Positions 61,695-64,000 of a stretch of DNA of 64,000 nt are shown here, one piece after another (the first letter of the stretch is position 1; each line of letters opens with the position of its first letter). The translations under genes were made by a program, and so were the position numbers. The notes under the pieces are model-generated. The model saw only the letters and a program-made list of their open reading frames with translations, ran no database searches and had not been told where the DNA came from. Location: the NCBI GenBank assembly GCA_004764695.1, contig SMSO01000014.1, positions 5,024,345 to 5,088,344 on the forward strand, read 5' to 3'. Source of the stretch: Schizochytrium sp. TIO01 (Eukaryota; Sar; Bigyra; Thraustochytrida; Thraustochytriidae).

Positions 61695-62642
61695 ATGAGG
61701 CCACAGGCGAATGAGAAGGTTGCTTTAGTGACCTTGCTTACAGATGATTCCTTCCTCCCTGGCGTGACCGCGCTCTGTAACTCACTGCGGAACGTGCACG
61801 GTGGTGATCTGTTGAGTCAGACAGCAAAATCTACTACTACTACTTCTCCTTCTCCTTCTCCTTCTCCTTCCTCGTCTTTGTTAACATCACTGGTTGCATC
61901 TTCGCTGTCGTCGTCACCACAGGGGAAACAGTCGTCCTCCGAAGCGTATTTTGAGGTAGAGTCAGTCCTTGAGCAGAAGGTCCCAGCAGTGGAGATTTGT
62001 GTTGCAGTAACCCCTGAGATTTCACGAACTACAAAATATGTGCTGCGGCGGAGATTAAATGTACATATCATCGAGTTAGAAGGCCTTGAAAACCCGTTCA
62101 AGGCACATGTGGAGGGGTGGAATCGGGCTGGGTTCTCAAAGCTCGAGCTTTGGAGGCAGACTCAGTTTGACCGTATTGTGTATATTGATGCCGACTGCCT
62201 TGTGGTAGGATCTATAGAGAAGCTGCTTCACGTAGACCTTGGGGATTATGGATTTGCAGCTGCTCCAGATCTCATTCCACCAGATCGCTTCAACGCTGGC
62301 GTTCTTGTTTTGCGCCCCGATGTTGCAACTTTCGATCGAATGAAGAAAGGAATCGAGGAGAACGTTTATACGAGTTATGATGGTGGAGATACAGGATTTC
62401 TAAACGCGTTCTTCGCTGACTGGTATCGCTGGCCGGAGTCAAATCGCTTGGAGTTCAAATTCAATGCGCAGCGACTTGCGTGGAGCATGACTCGCGCTGT
62501 ACCTTCGTACTGGGAAACAATCAAGCCTAGCATAATTCATTATTCTTCGAGTCCTAAACCCTGGGAAACAACAGCGAATAAGAGTGGTGTATTGGAGTCC
62601 ATGTGGTGGAAACAATTTATGCAAGCAGACAATCACGCTTGA
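61695..62642 (+). CDS. GT8 family (glycogenin/galactinol-synthase-like) glycosyltransferase
   Basis: Retaining glycosyltransferase of family 8, using a nucleotide sugar and Mn2+. The 315-residue protein starts at ATG 61695 (MRPQANEKVALVTLLTDD), the first ATG after an in-frame TGA at 61662. The opening strand ALVTLLTDDSFLPGVTALCNSL is typical. The DxD motif is in RIVYIDADCLVVG (Asp165, Asp167), followed by FNAGVLVLRPD (199-209), DTGFLNAFF and IIHYSSSPKPW, where His282 should bind the metal. A Ser/Thr/Pro-rich insert (about residues 41-85) interrupts the domain near its N-terminus. No signal peptide, so probably cytosolic like glycogenin. A glycogenin-type Tyr acceptor cannot be assigned, and the acceptor is unknown. 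Confidence 0.88.
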   Translation: MRPQANEKVALVTLLTDDSFLPGVTALCNSLRNVHGGDLLSQTAKSTTTTSPSPSPSPSSSLLTSLVASSLSSSPQGKQSSSEAYFEVESVLEQKVPAVEICVAVTPEISRTTKYVLRRRLNVHIIELEGLENPFKAHVEGWNRAGFSKLELWRQTQFDRIVYIDADCLVVGSIEKLLHVDLGDYGFAAAPDLIPPDRFNAGVLVLRPDVATFDRMKKGIEENVYTSYDGGDTGFLNAFFADWYRWPESNRLEFKFNAQRLAWSMTRAVPSYWETIKPSIIHYSSSPKPWETTANKSGVLESMWWKQFMQADNHA

Positions 62643-63490
62643 TGATGCGTTGTTTGTTGCCAAACACAATTACCTTAACAACATTATGTATTAAAAAAAA
62701 TATAGAACATCAAATTTTATTATGTGAAGGGAAAGGAAATGAGAATGAGACGCTTTGAGCGCCAAAATCTTGCAGAGCGGCAACAATTGTCATAGTGGAA
62801 TGATGTTGAGTCCCACGTATGTACTTAATAAGAATGAAAAACATATTAGGTTTACATCCGAAATAAAATGGAGGCGTTGCTCACAACTAGCAATAGTATG
62901 TTGTCTTCCTTTACTCAATTCTCATGAGAAATTAGAGAAATGTTTGGTGATGCTAAAATAAGAAAAGATGAAAAGAACAACCACCTATTTATCCTGAACG
63001 GCTCCGGAGAGGAAAGTTATTGTGTAGATAGATACCTAGAAAGGTAAGATGCCAAGTTTGGTTAGTTTGTTTACTTTAATGCATGGATCAGCAGGCAGGC
63101 ATTTCACGGGCTGGATCTGAAGATTACTGAGCCGATGTCAAGTGAGTGAAGAGCTTAAATTGAATGAAAAAAAAAAAAAGAGGAAAGAAAAAGCAGTGAA
63201 AACTTCTCACTTCGTATGATTCCTTGGTACTTGACAATTTATGGGACATAGAGTCGAGTTGCAATAGAAAAAATAGTAATCTCCGTGCCAAGGTAAGGAT
63301 CTTGCTCCAAGTAACCACTTCTCTTTTCTTAGAAAGGGTCATCTCAGGGCGTTGTAAAAGAGAACACCAGAACAAAGCAGCCCACATTTAAAAAAGAAGA
63401 AGAAGGGAATGACGCGTGAGCTCGGAGACTTTGTATCAAATGTAGTAGTTTGCTTAACAGCAGTGCGGCCACATTACTTCCAGAAGGGAT
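62643..63490. other. Convergent 3' spacer
   Basis: Between the GT8 stop (+) and the polyglutamine protein stop (-). A-rich runs occur near 62692 and 63166. No gene called. Confidence 0.55.
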
Positions 63491-64000
63491 TCACTGCTGT
63501 TGTTGGTGGTTGTTTGGCGGTTGCTGTTGCTGTTGGGGATGATGAAACATGCCGGCATATGGAGGAGCCATGTACATGCCGGGGTTCGCAAACCCTGTGT
63601 CCATGGTACCGTGGGGGACGAATCCTTGCGGTGCAGGCCCCTGGGGCTGTGCCATGTGCATCTGCCCTGGGGCGCTAACGTATGAATATGGATGTGGAGC
63701 TGGCATATAATGCTGTCCTTGTGGAGTCACAAAGTACGCACCTTGTGGGTGTTGGACAAAATGAGCCATGCCACTTTGGGGGTCATGATGTTGCTGCATG
63801 TTTGGTTGCTGTTGCTGCATGTGTTGCTGTTGTTGCTGTTGCTGCTGCATTTGCTGTTGTTGTTGTTGTTGCTGTTGTTGTTGTTGTTGTTGCTGGTGCT
63901 GCAATTGTTGTTGCATAGAGCTTTGCATTTGTTGCTGCATCTGCTGGTGATTGTGATTTTGAGGCTGCATCTGGTGTTGCTGGTGGTGATTGTGGTTCTG
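63491..64000 (-). CDS. C-terminal part of a polyglutamine protein, cut by the window edge
   Basis: The frame is open from the window edge to the TGA at 63491-63493, about 169 codons, so only the C-terminus is present and the true start is outside. It is dominated by Gln and His/Met (repeated MQQQQ and HQQQQ), followed by a Pro/Gly/Tyr/Met-rich segment (GYFVTP-like, PAPHPYSYVSAPGQM, PPYAGMFHHP) and a second Gln run. Such prion-like tails are common in RNA-binding proteins and transcription regulators, but no folded domain is visible here to decide between them. Confidence 0.7.
   Translation of the reverse strand, partial: QNHNHHQQHQMQPQNHNHQQMQQQMQSSMQQQLQHQQQQQQQQQQQQQQQMQQQQQQQQHMQQQQPNMQQHHDPQSGMAHFVQHPQGAYFVTPQGQHYMPAPHPYSYVSAPGQMHMAQPQGPAPQGFVPHGTMDTGFANPGMYMAPPYAGMFHHPQQQQQPPNNHQQQQ

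Overview
The window is nuclear DNA from a single-celled eukaryote. It carries RNA polymerase II RPB1 with a C-terminal repeat domain, importin-alpha, a GCN5 acetyltransferase with bromodomain, an EHD GTPase, a p24 cargo receptor, an exostosin-type glycosyltransferase and a GT8 glycosyltransferase. None of these has a bacterial counterpart in this form. Most genes are single long reading frames, so introns are rare; one clear 88-nt GT-AG intron is visible. Long spacers are packed with 4-, 5- and 7-base microsatellites. My best guess is a heterotrophic protist such as a stramenopile of the labyrinthulomycete (thraustochytrid) type. That is an inference from overall style and I would not defend it strongly. 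No rRNA, tRNA, CRISPR or transposase gene was found.

Layout: 1-2765 is repeat-filled spacer. 2766-4134 (+) encodes an F-box/EF-hand protein split by a +1 frame change. 5857-7542 (-) is importin-alpha and 9627-11867 (-) is GCN5. 14543-15910 (-) is cytosolic serine hydroxymethyltransferase. 15911-21035 is gene-free and microsatellite-rich, with a GC-rich island. 21036-23069 (-) is an exostosin-family type II membrane glycosyltransferase. 25966-27843 (+) is a FYVE-EHD-EH fusion. 28498-29364 (-) is a TVP38/DedA-type membrane protein with one intron and one apparent frame break. 30094-32532 (+) is a TPR-IQ-LRR protein. About 33578-33906 (+) may be a small spliced gene. 34342-36186 (+) is a 2-oxoglutarate oxygenase-like protein. 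37278-39470 (-) and 41480-42541 (+) are two leucine-rich-repeat proteins. 43226-44524 (-) is a SCPx-type thiolase. 46121-47018 (-) is a p24/TMED protein whose signal peptide lies in another frame. 47868-53219 (-) is RPB1. 53220-58284 is gene-poor and holds a fold-back element. 58285-58842 (-) is an unrecognised protein, 61695-62642 (+) a GT8 glycosyltransferase, and 63491-64000 (-) the C-terminal end of a polyglutamine protein.

The genes do not form one pathway. Three themes recur: transcription and nuclear import (RPB1, GCN5, importin-alpha), the endomembrane system (FYVE-EHD, TVP38, p24, exostosin, GT8), and one-carbon and lipid metabolism (SHMT, thiolase). The most notable observations are in RPB1, which lacks most of the conserved N-terminal clamp zinc ligands and carries exact nine-residue rather than seven-residue CTD repeats. 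Next come the FYVE-EHD-EH architecture, a 259-bp inverted-repeat element, and a small gene visible only through its splice sites. Three genes each need a single-base correction beside a short homopolymer, which points to sequencing indels.
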